Assembly: GCF_001262015.1 (NCBI RefSeq)
Contig: NZ_CP012074.1
Span: 1,277,001 to 1,341,000, forward strand
Direction: 5' to 3'
DNA: 64,000 nt
Source of the DNA: Prevotella fusca JCM 17724
GTDB lineage: Bacteria > Bacteroidota > Bacteroidia > Bacteroidales > Bacteroidaceae
Shown here: positions 46,513 through 56,692 of the stretch, piece by piece
Layout of the letters: each line of letters begins with the position of its first letter
Position numbering within the stretch: the first letter of the stretch is position 1
The notes under the pieces: generated by a model
What the model was told of the DNA's origin: nothing
The model's input: the letters and a program-made list of their open reading frames with translations, nothing else
Database searches by the model: none
Position numbers and translations under genes: made by a program

Positions 46513-47958
46513 TTACCCTACTGTTCCTTCCAATGTCACAGAGAGAAGTTTCTGTGCTTCTACAGCAAACTCCATCGGGAGCTTATTGAGCACATCCTTT
46601 GCATAACCATTGACTATCAAGCCGACAGCATCCTCTGTAGGAATACCACGCTGATTGCAATAGAAGAGCTGGTCTTCACTGATTTTAGAGGTCGTAGCTT
46701 CATGCTCAACAATAGCTGTATCATTATGGATGTCCATATAAGGGAAGGTGTGAGCACCACAGTCCGAGCCTAAGAGAAGGGAGTCGCAACTTGAATAGTT
46801 GCGGGCATTCTCGGCATTAGCAGTAGCACGAACCAGTCCACGATAAGAGTTCTGACTATGTCCTGCAGAGATACCTTTGGAGATAATAGTACTCTTGGTG
46901 TTCTTACCAATGTGAATCATCTTCGTACCAGTATCAGCCTCCTGATAGTTATTCGTTACTGCAACAGAATAGAATTCTGCCTGTGAGTTGTCACCCTTCA
47001 GTATACAAGAGGGGTATTTCCAAGTAATAGCCGAACCCGTCTCCACCTGTGTCCATGACAGTTTTGAGTTCACTCCTCGCAGTTCACCACGTTTCGTAAC
47101 AAGATTCAACACACCACCTTTACCGTTCTCATCACCTGGATACCAGTTCTGAACAGTAGAGTATTTAACCTCAGCATTGTCCATCACAACGATTTCCACT
47201 ACTGCCGCATGAAGCTGGTTCTCATCACGCATAGGAGCAGTACAGCCCTCAAGGTAGCTAACATAGGAATCATCATCAGCCACAATCAGCGTACGTTCGA
47301 ACTGACCCGTATTGATTGCATTGATTCGGAAGTACGAGCTCAATTCCATCGGACAGCGAACTCCCTTGGGAATATATACAAAGGAGCCATCACTGAAGAC
47401 TGCAGAATTAAGTGCTGCAGAATAGTTATCACGATAAGGAACTACACTTCCAAGGTACTTACGCACCAAGTCGGGATGCTCTTTGACAGCTTCACCGATA
47501 GAACAGAAGATAATTCCCTTCTCTGCCAGCTGCTTCTTGAAAGTTGTCTTCACTGACACAGAGTCCATAATGGCATCAACAGCCGTACCACTCAGCGCCA
47601 GACGTTCCTCCAAAGGAATACCTAACTTATCGAAAGTCTTTGCTAACTCGGGATCCATCTCCTTGTTCTTTGGCTTCTTCGCCAACGGATCTGCATAATA
47701 AGAGATTTCCTGTAGATGCAGTTCAGGAAGATGCAAGTGTCCCCAAGTCGGTATGGGGAGCGTCTCCCAGTAACGGAAAGCCTTCAAACGAAAATCGAGG
47801 AGCCATTCCGGTTCCCCTTTCTTCTGCGAAATAAGTCGAACGACATCCTCGTTCAGACCTTTCGGAATGACCTCCGTATGTACATCAGTCGTAAAGCCGA
47901 ACTCATACTTCTGCTCTGCAACCTTCTTTACAAATTCATTATTCTTGTTCTCAGACAT
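46513..47958 (-). CDS. sufB: Fe-S assembly protein SufB
   Basis: Main Fe-S scaffold subunit of SufBC2D. Recognised by [58 protein letters not shown] and the C-terminal [19 protein letters not shown]. Length 481. First gene of the operon sufB-x-sufC-sufD-sufS. Confidence 0.96.
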   Translation of the reverse strand: MSENKNNEFVKKVAEQKYEFGFTTDVHTEVIPKGLNEDVVRLISQKKGEPEWLLDFRLKAFRYWETLPIPTWGHLHLPELHLQEISYYADPLAKKPKNKEMDPELAKTFDKLGIPLEERLALSGTAVDAIMDSVSVKTTFKKQLAEKGIIFCSIGEAVKEHPDLVRKYLGSVVPYRDNYSAALNSAVFSDGSFVYIPKGVRCPMELSSYFRINAINTGQFERTLIVADDDSYVSYLEGCTAPMRDENQLHAAVVEIVVMDNAEVKYSTVQNWYPGDENGKGGVLNLVTKRGELRGVNSKLSWTQVETGSAITWKYPSCILKGDNSQAEFYSVAVTNNYQEADTGTKMIHIGKNTKSTIISKGISAGHSQNSYRGLVRATANAENARNYSSCDSLLLGSDCGAHTFPYMDIHNDTAIVEHEATTSKISEDQLFYCNQRGIPTEDAVGLIVNGYAKDVLNKLPMEFAVEAQKLLSVTLEGTVG

Positions 47959-48273
47959 TTGTTTTTGGGATTAAAGAGAGGGTTGTCACACGGGAGTTAA
48001 AAGAGCTGGAAGAACTTAGAGGGAGTCAGAAGGGATTTAAAGCCTACACCTATATCGGCTATATGCTTCCTGATATCCCTAACGTTTAGCCCTTCTAAAT
48101 ACAATGTTCACCATTCCTATACCTATTGTTTGACGCACTTAAACCTATCGTTCATATTCATCCAACAATAAGTTCCCGGTCTCCACCATCTCTATTCTCA
48201 ACATTTATATACACTATGTGCGCATACAATATGTATGCCACAATGTTCAATGGCAACATTTGTTACCACAAAG
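47959..48273. other. Intergenic region between sufB and infB
   Basis: About 315 bp, AT-rich, with no supported gene. It should hold the sufB promoter, but I see no convincing TAnnTTTG. A faint 22-base periodicity (CTATTGTTT, CTATCGTTC 22 bp apart) is too weak to call an array. Confidence 0.4.
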
Positions 48274-48317
48274 AAAAAACCGTCTTTACTCCGTTAATGG
48301 AGAAAAGACGGTTTTTT
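48274..48317 (-). terminator. Terminator after infB
   Basis: AAAAAACCGTCTTT and AAAGACGGTTTTTT arms around CTCCGTTAATGGAG-type inner pairing. Symmetric, so it works for the leftward infB operon, ending it seven bases after the stop. Confidence 0.85.
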
Positions 48318-48323
48318 ATGTTA

Positions 48324-51203
48324 TTACAATTTCTGCTCAACCTCAATCTCCGTGAAGGTCTCAATGATATCACCAACCTGCAAATCATTGTAGTTGACAA
48401 GTGAGATACCACATTCAAGTCCTGTTGCGACTTCCTTCACATCATCCTTATAACGCTTCAAAGCATCAATAGGAGCAGTATGGACAACAATACCGTCACG
48501 CACTACGCGACCCTTATCCTTGTTGTGAACCTTACCTTCAGTAACCATACCACCGGCAACCGTTCCAACCTTGGAAATCTTGAAGACTTGCTTAACCTCA
48601 AACTGACCAGTGACAATCTCCTTCTTCACCTTGTCAAGCATACCAACCATGGTTGACTTCACATCATCAAGAGCGTCATAGATGACAGAATAAGTATTGA
48701 TTTCAACACCTTCATGGTCAGCCAGACGGCGTGCATCAGCAGAAGGACGAACCTGGAAACCGACAATGACTGCATCAGAAGCTGATGCCAACATGACATC
48801 GTTCTCAGAAATCTGACCTACAGCCTTACTGATGACATTCACATTAACCTTCTCCGTTGACAGCTTGATGAATGAGTCAGACAATGCCTCGATAGAACCG
48901 TCAGTATCACCCTTCACGATGATGTTCATCTCATGGAACTCACCACGAGCGATTCGGTGAGAGATATCAGACAGTGTAAGACGGGTCTGCGTACGCAAGC
49001 CCTGCTCACGCTGCAGCTGTTCACGTTTGTTGGCAATCTCACGAGCCTCCTGCTCTGTCTCCATGACATGGAAGGTGTCACCAGCTGTCGGTGCACCGTT
49101 CAGACCGAGGATGATAGCCGGCTCAGATGGTCCGGCACTCTCGATACGCTGGTTACGCTCATTGAACATAGCCTTGATACGACCCCATGAAGTACCAGCA
49201 ATAACGTTATCACCGATTTTCAATGTACCGTTAGACACGAGAACCGTACTAACATAGCCACGACCCTTATCGAGTGAAGACTCTATGACAGTACCCGTTG
49301 CCTTACGATTAGGATTTGCCTTAAGGTCAAGCATCTCAGCCTCAAGCAACACCTTGTCAAGAAGTTCGTTTACACCGACACCCTTCTTGGCACTGATTTC
49401 CTGACACTGATACTTACCTCCCCACTCTTCAACGAGCAGATTCATCTGTGACAAGTCCTCACGAATCTTATCCGGGTTAGCTCCCGGCTTATCAATCTTA
49501 TTGATTGCAAATACCATTGGAACACCAGCTGCCTGTGCATGTGCAATAGCCTCTTTGGTAGTAGGCATCACAGAGTCGTCAGCTGCAATGATGATGATAA
49601 CGATATCCGTTACCTGTGCACCACGGGCACGCATGGCGGTAAACGCCTCATGACCCGGAGTATCAAGCAAGGTTACCTTGCGTCCATTCTCCAATGTCAC
49701 TCCATAAGCACCAATGTGCTGGGTAATACCACCCGCCTCTCCGGCAATCACATTCGTATTGCGGATGTGGTCGAGCAAAGAAGTCTTACCGTGGTCAACG
49801 TGACCCATGACAGTAACGATTGGAGCACGTGATACGAGATCGTTCTCATCATCCTCCTCCTCGCTAACAGCCTCCTGTACTTCAGCACTTACATACTCCG
49901 TCTTGAAATCGAACTCATCAGCAACAAGGTTGATGGTCTCGGCATCCAGACGCTGGTTGATAGACACCATAATACCGACAGACATCAAGGTAGAGATGAC
50001 ATTCGTTACAGGTACATTCATCATCGTTGCCAACTCTGAAACAGTAACGAACTCTGTCAGCTTCAACACCTTGCTTTCCTTGCGCTCTGCCTTAGCCTCA
50101 GCATTGAGACGTTCCTGAACAGCATCACGCTTCTCCTTACGGTACTTAGCACCCTTCTTGTTCTGGCTCTTGCTTGTCAGACGGGCAAGAGTCTCCTTTA
50201 CCTGACGTGCTACAGCCTCATCATCCACCTCCAAAGGCTTCTGATTACGGTTGCGGTTCTTCTTTCCGCTATTCTTGTTACCGGCATTGCCGCCGCTCTT
50301 CTTGCCGCCCTGGTTCTGCTGCTGGTTAGCTGCAGCATTGATGTCAACGCGCTCCTTATTAATACGTACACGCTTCTTCTTGCCCTGACCACTACCTTGA
50401 CCAGCCTTTTCCTCACGCTCCTTGCGGCGTTCCTCCTTACTCTTCTTCTTCGGGCGGGTGCTCTGGTTCAGTGTACTGAGGTCAATCTTGCCCAAGACAT
50501 TAACCTTTGGTGTATTCAAGATTTTCTTCTCGTTCTTGGTCATGAAGAGACCGCTCTCCTTCTTCTCCTCCACAACAGCAGAATCTGCCGGTTCAGTTGA
50601 TGCAGCAGAATTGGAACCAGCCTTTGCTTCAGTTTTCACTTCGGTCGCAGCAGCAGGTGCCTCTTTCTTTGCAGGCTCTGCCTTTGCCTCCACTGGCTTC
50701 TCAACCTTCGGAGTCTCAACGGTCTTCTCCGGCTTTGGAGCAACAGGCTTAGCCTCTTCCTTTGTTACGACGGGCTTCTTACCTACATCATGTTTCTCAA
50801 CCTTTTTCTTCTCCCCTGCAGGTTCTACGGCAGCCACAGCAGGAGCAGGTTTATCCTCAGCAGGAGCAACAGCTTTCTTAGCGGCCGGCTTGTTCAGCTG
50901 GTCGAGATCTATCTTTCCGACTGGTTTATACTGCTGACGTTCAGCCTTCAAGATTGTTTCACCTTTATGATCTGCCGAGCTTTTCTTCTCTTTAGACTTC
51001 TTCTGGAAAAGTTTGGCTGCGTCCTTCTTCACCTCCTTGTCATTATTGAAGGCACCTACGAGAGCCTTGTACTGGTCCTCGCTTAGTTTGAAGTTAAGCT
51101 CATTCTTCACCTCGCCTAACTCCGGCTTCTTCTCCAAGAACTCCACTGCCGTCTGAAGTCCTATATTCAATTCTCGAATTGCTTTGTTTAATCTGATGCT
51201 CAT
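48324..51203 (-). CDS. infB: Translation initiation factor IF-2
   Basis: GTPase that places initiator tRNA on the 30S subunit. Start at 51203 ([12 protein letters not shown]) is preferred; an ATG 25 codons upstream would add residues encoded by a simple repeat. About 959 residues: IF2 N-terminal element, then a long Lys/Ala/Glu/Pro low-complexity region (about 60-330), an IF2_N module ([19 protein letters not shown]), the GTPase domain ([38 protein letters not shown]) and the C-terminal beta-barrel domains. Last gene of rimP-nusA-infB. Confidence 0.96.
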   Translation of the reverse strand: MSIRLNKAIRELNIGLQTAVEFLEKKPELGEVKNELNFKLSEDQYKALVGAFNNDKEVKKDAAKLFQKKSKEKKSSADHKGETILKAERQQYKPVGKIDLDQLNKPAAKKAVAPAEDKPAPAVAAVEPAGEKKKVEKHDVGKKPVVTKEEAKPVAPKPEKTVETPKVEKPVEAKAEPAKKEAPAAATEVKTEAKAGSNSAASTEPADSAVVEEKKESGLFMTKNEKKILNTPKVNVLGKIDLSTLNQSTRPKKKSKEERRKEREEKAGQGSGQGKKKRVRINKERVDINAAANQQQNQGGKKSGGNAGNKNSGKKNRNRNQKPLEVDDEAVARQVKETLARLTSKSQNKKGAKYRKEKRDAVQERLNAEAKAERKESKVLKLTEFVTVSELATMMNVPVTNVISTLMSVGIMVSINQRLDAETINLVADEFDFKTEYVSAEVQEAVSEEEDDENDLVSRAPIVTVMGHVDHGKTSLLDHIRNTNVIAGEAGGITQHIGAYGVTLENGRKVTLLDTPGHEAFTAMRARGAQVTDIVIIIIAADDSVMPTTKEAIAHAQAAGVPMVFAINKIDKPGANPDKIREDLSQMNLLVEEWGGKYQCQEISAKKGVGVNELLDKVLLEAEMLDLKANPNRKATGTVIESSLDKGRGYVSTVLVSNGTLKIGDNVIAGTSWGRIKAMFNERNQRIESAGPSEPAIILGLNGAPTAGDTFHVMETEQEAREIANKREQLQREQGLRTQTRLTLSDISHRIARGEFHEMNIIVKGDTDGSIEALSDSFIKLSTEKVNVNVISKAVGQISENDVMLASASDAVIVGFQVRPSADARRLADHEGVEINTYSVIYDALDDVKSTMVGMLDKVKKEIVTGQFEVKQVFKISKVGTVAGGMVTEGKVHNKDKGRVVRDGIVVHTAPIDALKRYKDDVKEVATGLECGISLVNYNDLQVGDIIETFTEIEVEQKL

Positions 51204-51345
51204 TAACTTTATTTTTCGGTGTTGGGTGTTAGTTGTTGGTTGTTGATATGCCTTTTGGTAGAGAGGGGTTCCGAACATGGAGTTGCTGAATAGTCACACC
51301 CGTTAGCTTTCAGTCAACAGCCATCACCCACCAACCAATCACCTT

Positions 51346-52611
51346 TTACTGTTCAAACTCTGATTTCAATACGTTCAACACGCTGTCAACGGTCTCTTCC
51401 TCCAGGTCAGCCTTCTCAATCAGCATCTCACGTGGAGCGTTGAGCACCTGGCGTGCCGTATCGAGCCCGATGCCCTTGATGGCATCAATAACCCACTGGT
51501 CGATTTCGTCAGAGAACTCATCCAGGTAGATATCCTCCTCTGCGCTCTGGTCGTCAAGCTCACGGAAGACGTCGATGGTATAACCTGTCAGCATACTTGC
51601 CAGCTTGATGTTCATACCGCCACGACCGATAGCAAGACTTACCTCCTCCGGCTGCAGATAAACCTCAGCCTTCTTGTTCTCCTCATCAACCGTCAGACTG
51701 CTCACCTTTGCAGGAGCCAGCGCACGCTGGATAAACAGCTTGGTATTTGCAGTCCAGTTGATAACGTCGAGGTTCTCGTTGCAAAGCTCACGGACAATAC
51801 CGTGAACACGGCTGCCACGCACACCGACGCAGGCACCGACAGGGTCAATACGCTCGTCGAAGCTCTCGACTGCAATCTTCGCACGCTCACCCGGCATACG
51901 GGCAATCTTGCGGATAGCTATCAGACCGTCGTTGATTTCAGGCACCTCAGCCTCAAGCAGACGCTCAAGGAACTCAGGAGCTGTACGTGAAAGGATAATC
52001 TTTGGATTATTGTTCTCGTTGTCAACACGATGAATCACCGCACGAACAGTCTCGCCCTTACGATACTGGTCACGTGGAATCTGCTCGCCCTTAGGCAGAA
52101 TCAGCTCGTTGTTCTCATCGTCAACAAGCAGGACCTCGCGCTTCCATGTCTGGTAAACCTCACCAGAGATAATCTGACCGACACGGTCCTTATACTTATT
52201 ATACAGCGAGTCATGCTCCAGTTCAAGAATTTTGGAAGCCAAAGTCTGACGAAGGTTAAGGATAGCACGACGACCGAACTTATTGAAGTCCACCTCCTCA
52301 CTCACATCCTCGCCTACCTCATAGTCAGACTCTATCTTACGTGCATCTGTAAGGCTGATTTGCTTGTTCTCATCCTCAACCTCGCCATCAGCCACAACCA
52401 CACGGTTACGGTGAATCTCGAAGTCGCCCTTGTCAGGGTTCACAATCACGTCGAAGTTTTCGTCACTACCGAAAATCTTAGCGAGTACATTGCGGAAGCT
52501 CTCCTCCAAAACGCTCACCAATGTGGTACGATCGATGCTCTTGGTGTCTTTAAACTCCTTGAAGGTCTCGATCATATTCGGACGTTCTTCTTCTACTTTT
52601 CTTGCTGCCAT
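51346..52611 (-). CDS. nusA: Transcription termination/antitermination factor NusA
   Basis: RNA polymerase-associated factor. N-terminal domain, S1 domain (GQIISGEVYQTWKREVLLVDDENNELILPKGEQ) and two KH domains (DPVGACVGVRGSRVHGIVREL, LAIGRGGMNIKLASMLTGY) are present. The 421-residue length shows that the C-terminal acidic repeats of the E. coli type are reduced to one short segment. It follows rimP by four bases. Confidence 0.95.
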   Translation of the reverse strand: MAARKVEEERPNMIETFKEFKDTKSIDRTTLVSVLEESFRNVLAKIFGSDENFDVIVNPDKGDFEIHRNRVVVADGEVEDENKQISLTDARKIESDYEVGEDVSEEVDFNKFGRRAILNLRQTLASKILELEHDSLYNKYKDRVGQIISGEVYQTWKREVLLVDDENNELILPKGEQIPRDQYRKGETVRAVIHRVDNENNNPKIILSRTAPEFLERLLEAEVPEINDGLIAIRKIARMPGERAKIAVESFDERIDPVGACVGVRGSRVHGIVRELCNENLDVINWTANTKLFIQRALAPAKVSSLTVDEENKKAEVYLQPEEVSLAIGRGGMNIKLASMLTGYTIDVFRELDDQSAEEDIYLDEFSDEIDQWVIDAIKGIGLDTARQVLNAPREMLIEKADLEEETVDSVLNVLKSEFEQ

Positions 52612-52615
52612 AGCT

Positions 52616-53083
52616 TTACTTGAAACTTATTATGTATTTTGTATATTTTACCTCATCCATCTTGTACGCATGGTCAACGTCCATCTTGACAGGACGTTTC
52701 TTCCCTTCCACTTGTACCTTCTCATTGACTGCCACAACGAAGTCGTTGCCGTCAACGCTCTTCAATACGCCTTTGACTTTCTTTCCGTCCTTACCGAGCA
52801 CCTCAACTTCCTTTCCGATGAAGTTCTGATACTGCTGCGGAACCTTGAACGGCTGACCCAGACCTGCGGAGCCTACCTCAAGTTCATAGTCTTCCTCATC
52901 ACGGGAAAGGCGGTCCTCGATATATTTGCTCAATTCCACGCAATCCTCAATCCACACGCCATCGGCATGGTCAATCTCAACGACAATCCTGTCGTCGGAA
53001 CTGATTTGAATGTCAACCAGGAAGTACTCCTTACCTTCCAGCCACTCGTCAACGAGACTTTTTACAACGTTTTTATCTATCAT
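52616..53083 (-). CDS. rimP: Ribosome maturation factor RimP
   Basis: Assists 30S maturation. 155 residues with the family pattern VEIDHADGVWIEDCVELSKYIEDRL and YELEVGSAGLGQPFK, followed by the SH3-like C-terminal domain. First gene of the conserved rimP-nusA-infB operon. A hairpin with a short T-run lies in its leader. Confidence 0.93.
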   Translation of the reverse strand: MIDKNVVKSLVDEWLEGKEYFLVDIQISSDDRIVVEIDHADGVWIEDCVELSKYIEDRLSRDEEDYELEVGSAGLGQPFKVPQQYQNFIGKEVEVLGKDGKKVKGVLKSVDGNDFVVAVNEKVQVEGKKRPVKMDVDHAYKMDEVKYTKYIISFK

Positions 53084-53101
53084 AAGCGTTTTAATATGAA
53101 A

Positions 53102-53129
53102 AATGAGGGACTATTGAAAGCCCCTCATT
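53102..53129 (-). promoter_or_regulatory. Leader hairpin of the rimP-nusA-infB operon
   Basis: AATGAGGG / CCCTCATT arms with a 12-base loop; on the minus strand a T-rich run follows. It lies between the -7 element at 53144 and the rimP start and has the form of an attenuator. Confidence 0.6.
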
Positions 53130-53143
53130 CCTCTGAACGTTTG

Positions 53144-53151
53144 CAAAGTTA
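53144..53151 (-). promoter_or_regulatory. rimP operon promoter -7 element
   Basis: TAACTTTG on the minus strand, about 60 bp before the rimP ATG; no clear -33 box. Confidence 0.45.
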
Positions 53152-53239
53152 CAAATATTTTCGACACACACCAAATGTTTTACGGCTTTTTTATCAGCAG
53201 AAAAGCGATTTAGACGGAATAAAAGACAAGTCCAACAAC

Positions 53240-53746
53240 TCATTCTTTTTCCACTTCATCTTGTTCTTTTGTATGTGGGTTTTGCTTTAGCACAAAGACC
53301 ACAGCTAAAGCAATAGCTGCCGCCACCATGCCCCCAGCTGTTAAATCATGCCCACAAAGAGCTAAAAGCGTCGACAATCCAATAAGAATTACAACAATAG
53401 AATATCCCATCCATTGTCCTCTGAAACTTTCTTTCAATCCACTTGTAACGATATTTCTTTCTGTGCTTATACGGTGTTCCACCTGCCGTTCCATCATAGA
53501 CAAAATACGCTCTGGCGCATCAGGAATAACGTCCCCATAGGCTTTAAAATCTTCAGGAGCAGGCAAAGGACCACGAAAAGAGTGTTCTGTTTCTAATGCC
53601 ATAAAAGCACTTACTATTTTAGAGCGTTGCTCAGGCTCTAAGGTTTCAAGTACTTCATTGATATCAGTTATGTCTTCTGACAGCTCTTCTTTAGTAGGCA
53701 ACGTAGATGTGTCTTGCTTAGTCTCTTTTTGTTTATCACTTTCCAT
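53240..53746 (-). CDS. DUF2335 family membrane protein
   Basis: 168 residues. An acidic N-terminal third is followed by the DUF2335 signature HSFRGPLPAPEDFKAYGDVIPDAPERILSMMERQVEHRISTE and two membrane helices (GYSIVVILIGLSTLLALCG and AGGMVAAAIALAVVFVL), with a charged tail. Function of the family is unknown; members are often in accessory or mobile regions. Its start overlaps the end of the preceding small gene by about 11 bases, so the two are translationally coupled. Confidence 0.85.
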   Translation of the reverse strand: MESDKQKETKQDTSTLPTKEELSEDITDINEVLETLEPEQRSKIVSAFMALETEHSFRGPLPAPEDFKAYGDVIPDAPERILSMMERQVEHRISTERNIVTSGLKESFRGQWMGYSIVVILIGLSTLLALCGHDLTAGGMVAAAIALAVVFVLKQNPHTKEQDEVEKE

Positions 53747-53960
53747 AGTTTAGCCGTTTTAGAACAATGTTCATGTCATTTGCAACAATCCTTGTATCTC
53801 TCTGCAAATCTTCTAAATCGTTTCCTTGCAGATAGCGTTCAAAGCGCCTCCTTGATATAATACCAATCACAGACAAGAAACCTGACCGCATCGTTGGTCT
53901 TTCTGAAAACAAGACCGATGAGGTAACATTCTTCTGTTCTTTTTTCTTTATAAGTTTCAT
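53736..53960 (-). CDS. Small basic protein coupled to the DUF2335 gene
   Basis: Not recognised. About 74 residues from the preferred ATG at 53960 (MKLIKKKEQ); the ATG at 54023 would add a Cys/hydrophobic stretch not expected. It is basic, with an Arg/Lys-rich middle (RRRFERYLQGNDLEDLQRDTRI) and no membrane segment. The overlap with DUF2335 suggests that the products work together. Confidence 0.6.
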   Translation of the reverse strand: MKLIKKKEQKNVTSSVLFSERPTMRSGFLSVIGIISRRRFERYLQGNDLEDLQRDTRIVANDMNIVLKRLNYGK

Positions 53961-54107
53961 AACGACAATGATGTTCTTAAATGAACACGCCACAAATTTA
54001 CATATTCTGTTCGAGAATTCCAAGCCTTCACGTAATTATTTTTTCGTGTTATAAGAAGAAAAACACCATTTCTTTACCTCGAAGAAGTTTGCCAAAATCA
54101 AGATCCT

Positions 54108-54195
54108 TTCGTGAACATAAATATTTATTTTCACGAAGAGAAACATTTTTCTTCATGAATAAAAATATTTTTTTTCATGAAAATAATTCGACAAT
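54108..54195. repeat. 22-bp palindromic array, TTCATGAA family, near the DUF2335 bicistron
   Basis: Cores at 54108 (TTCGTGAA), 54130 (TTCACGAA), 54152 (TTCATGAA) and 54174 (TTCATGAA), exact 22-bp period. The first two cores are complementary to each other, and the intervening ATAAATATTTAT is itself a dyad, so units one and two make a hairpin of about 30 bp with a single mismatch. It lies upstream of the bicistron. Confidence 0.88.
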
Positions 54196-54300
54196 CGTGC
54201 TCTTTGAACATCCAAACAGCTAAACACATCCTATGTACCTTTGGTTTTACAACACGTCTCTCACAGTAAAATATTCTCCATCCAACTATATATAACATCG

Positions 54301-54366
54301 TATTTAACCCTCAACACCAATGGTGTTTACCAACAGCACCACACGTGCTGACCGCTAACACAACAA
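54301..54366 (+). repeat. 22-bp tandem array, GTGC family
   Basis: Units at 54323 (GTGTTTACCAACAGCAC plus five bases) and 54345 (GTGCTGACCGCTAACAC plus five) with a weaker unit at 54301. Same family as 5099, 14692 and 26228, here about 100 bp from a TTCATGAA-type array. Confidence 0.75.
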
Positions 54367-54428
54367 CAGAAAACAGGGAAATGCTTACAAGGCAGCACTA
54401 ACAAAAAAATGAAAACCATACTAATAAA

Positions 54429-54469
54429 AACAAGGCTTACAAGTTCCAAACGGACTTATAAGCCTTGTT
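54429..54469 (-). terminator. Terminator of the S41 protease gene
   Basis: Near-perfect 15-base arms AACAAGGCTTACAAG and CTTATAAGCCTTGTT, followed on the minus strand by TTTTTATT. It lies 20 bp after the stop. Confidence 0.85.
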
Positions 54470-54488
54470 CTTTTCCTAAAAGTTCCCT

Positions 54489-56237
54489 TTATTTCGCCTT
54501 TGTCTTGCTCTTATTATCAACAGACACATTGCTTGCTGGTTCAATCTTAACCATTGGCTGACTCACAACAGGCTGAAGGAGCTTCTTATACTCTGCTGGA
54601 TTCTGCAATATCTCTACAGCCCTTTTCCACTGCTTGTCAAACTGCAGACTGTTCTCCAGCGAGCCTTTCTGATAGTAATACGCTGTAACAAGGTCGTTTG
54701 TCAGCAGCTTCTTCAGCACGGACTTGTTGTAGTCAAGATCCTTGGCGAGGTTATGGTTCAACTTCTTCTCCAATGCGTCAAACTCCGGCTTGGCTTCATC
54801 ATAATAGCCCTCGAACTTAGCCAACTTCACAAGGTTCTCCAAGTACTTCCTGCTCTCACGGTCATACTTGAAGCCACTCTTCAGCACAGCCTGCTTGAAG
54901 TCCTCGAAATCGGCATCAGAGAGAACGAATGTCTTTGCCGGACCAATCGTAGGATGCTTCTTCAGATACTGCAACTCCCAGTTCCACATCACCTCCGTAG
55001 AGTCACGACCAGACGAAGCGAGATAGAAAGCAATGTTCGGCAGCGAGTCAGGACGCACCTCCACATCAGGCTTGATGCCACCGCCATCACGCACCTCACG
55101 CCCGTTTGCCGTGTGGAAGACGCTTGTCAGCGAGTCGGGCACATGCTCGGTATATCCTCCGTTGGCGTGCTTGTACTTGATAGTCTGTATGCAACGTCCG
55201 CTCGGAATGTAATACTTGCTGGTCGTGAGCTTGAGGTTTGCATTGTAAGGGAGATCCATTGAAACCTGCACAAGTCCCTTTCCGTAGGTCCGTGTACCGA
55301 GAACTACCGCACGGTCAAGGTCCTGCAGGCTGCCACTGGTAATCTCGCTGGCGCTCGCCGTTTCATCATTTACCAGCACAACAATCGGCATAAGGGTGTC
55401 AATCGGCTCAACAGTCGTCTTATAGTCCTTGTTTGCACGCTCCATCTTACCCACTGTCTTCACAAGCGTAAGCCCCTTCGGGACAAACATATTCACGATA
55501 TTTACAGCCTCCTGCAGACTACCACCGCCATTGTTACGCAGGTCGAAGACAAGCGATGTCATGCCCTGCTTCTTCATATCGAGGAAGGCACGACGCACGT
55601 CCTTGGCACAACCTGTCGTAAAGGAATTAAGATTCAGATAACCGATTCCGCCATCCTGCAGACCATAATAAGGTACGGCAGGGAGCTGGATGGCACGACG
55701 CGTAATCTTAAACTTCATCTTCTTGTCTGTTGAAGGGCGGCGAACTGTCAGAATAAAAGTTGTACCGGCATCGCCACGCAGGTGGCTGCTGACGTATGAA
55801 ACATCCTTGCCCACCATTGAGGAGTCACCGATAGACAGGATGACGTCACCTTTCTTCAGACCGACTTCCGCTGCGGGCATATTTGCATAAGGCTCATCAA
55901 TGACGGCATTCTTCTGTGCGAAGTTGTAACGAATCAGCGCACCGATGCCTGCATATTTGCCCGAAATCATCATATCGAGGTCCTTTACTTTCTCTTCCGG
56001 ATAATAAACCGTATAAGGATCCAGCGAATGAAGCATGTAATTGATACCGTTTCCGATTACTTCATCAGAGTTCAGGGTATCAACATACATCATATCAAGA
56101 TACTTATAGATGGCAGAAAAAGTCTCAAGATTCTTTGCAACCTTGAAGTTATGGTCTTTACCTGCAGTGCTTTGCGCCATTACAGCTCCTCCGAAAGCAA
56201 GTACCCAGAGTCCGAAAGCCAAGAAGAGTTTTCTCAT
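54489..56237 (-). CDS. S41-family C-terminal processing protease with PDZ domain
   Basis: Exported serine protease of 582 residues that trims or degrades periplasmic or outer-membrane proteins. Signal peptide (LFLAFGLWVLAFGGAVMA), PDZ domain (GIGALIRYN...AGLKKGDVILSIGDSSMVGKD), then the S41 core with VFDLRNNGGGSLQEAV, catalytic Ser in VNDETASASEITSG and Lys in GTRTYGKGLVQ. A C-terminal helical region of about 200 residues completes it. Monocistronic. Confidence 0.92.
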   Translation of the reverse strand: MRKLFLAFGLWVLAFGGAVMAQSTAGKDHNFKVAKNLETFSAIYKYLDMMYVDTLNSDEVIGNGINYMLHSLDPYTVYYPEEKVKDLDMMISGKYAGIGALIRYNFAQKNAVIDEPYANMPAAEVGLKKGDVILSIGDSSMVGKDVSYVSSHLRGDAGTTFILTVRRPSTDKKMKFKITRRAIQLPAVPYYGLQDGGIGYLNLNSFTTGCAKDVRRAFLDMKKQGMTSLVFDLRNNGGGSLQEAVNIVNMFVPKGLTLVKTVGKMERANKDYKTTVEPIDTLMPIVVLVNDETASASEITSGSLQDLDRAVVLGTRTYGKGLVQVSMDLPYNANLKLTTSKYYIPSGRCIQTIKYKHANGGYTEHVPDSLTSVFHTANGREVRDGGGIKPDVEVRPDSLPNIAFYLASSGRDSTEVMWNWELQYLKKHPTIGPAKTFVLSDADFEDFKQAVLKSGFKYDRESRKYLENLVKLAKFEGYYDEAKPEFDALEKKLNHNLAKDLDYNKSVLKKLLTNDLVTAYYYQKGSLENSLQFDKQWKRAVEILQNPAEYKKLLQPVVSQPMVKIEPASNVSVDNKSKTKAK

Positions 56238-56280
56238 TATATATATATTCTATTTATTGTTTAATATGCTTATCACGGAA

Positions 56281-56288
56281 CAAAAGTA
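56281..56288 (-). promoter_or_regulatory. S41 protease promoter -7 element
   Basis: TACTTTTG on the minus strand, about 45 bp before the start codon. Confidence 0.5.
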
Positions 56289-56369
56289 CGTTATTATAAT
56301 GGAAAACAGGTCTTCAAAAGCATGAAAATAAAGAAAATTACGATTTTATTGAAATTTTCTTCAAAAACA

Positions 56370-56401
56370 TTTGGTGGGTTCAAAGAAACATAGTACCTTT
56401 G
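56370..56401 (+). promoter_or_regulatory. tRNA-Asn promoter
   Basis: TTTG at 56370-56373, exactly 20 bp, TACCTTTG at 56394-56401, the same geometry as the tRNA-Glu promoter. Confidence 0.8.
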
Positions 56402-56432
56402 CAACCGCTTACAAGAAATAAGCAATACGACT

Positions 56433-56506
56433 GCTTCAGTAGCTCAGTTGGTTAGAGCACCTGACTGTTAATCAGGGGGTCGTTGGTTCAAGCCCATCCT
56501 GGAGCG
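56433..56506 (+). tRNA. tRNA-Asn (anticodon GTT)
   Basis: Acceptor GCTTCAG / CTGGAGC, T8-A9, D arm GCTC...GAGC, anticodon stem CCTGA/TCAGG with loop CTGTTAA (anticodon GTT), T arm GTTGG-TTCAAGC-CCATC with one T-T mismatch, discriminator G. CCA not fully encoded. The short A/T-rich inverted sequence GGAATTACGAAAGTAATTCC follows as a probable terminator. Confidence 0.93.
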
Positions 56507-56513
56507 CATCAAA

Positions 56514-56541
56514 AGGAATTACGAAAGTAATTCCTTTTTTG
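56514..56541 (+). terminator. Terminator after tRNA-Asn
   Basis: AAGGAATTAC-GAAA-GTAATTCCTT, a ten-base stem with a GAAA loop followed by TTTTG, about 8 bp after the tRNA. Confidence 0.8.
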
Positions 56542-56692
56542 TTTTCATACCCAAGAAACTCCAACACAGAACAAACCCGACTACTTATTTCATCCTCAGC
56601 TTCTGACACAGGGAATCTGTTTGTTCTTATATTTCAAGATGCCGATAAGACTTCAAAAAAACTTACATATATTTAAACAAAACACCTATAAA

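Noticed and set aside
48100-48273. Possible additional 22-bp array before the infB terminator
   Set aside because: Only two neighbouring rows resemble each other; the match is too weak to separate from AT-rich background.
51204-51278. N-terminal extension of IF-2 by 25 residues
   Set aside because: The extension is encoded by a simple GTTGGGTGTT-type repeat, and the family start [12 protein letters not shown] is at 51203.
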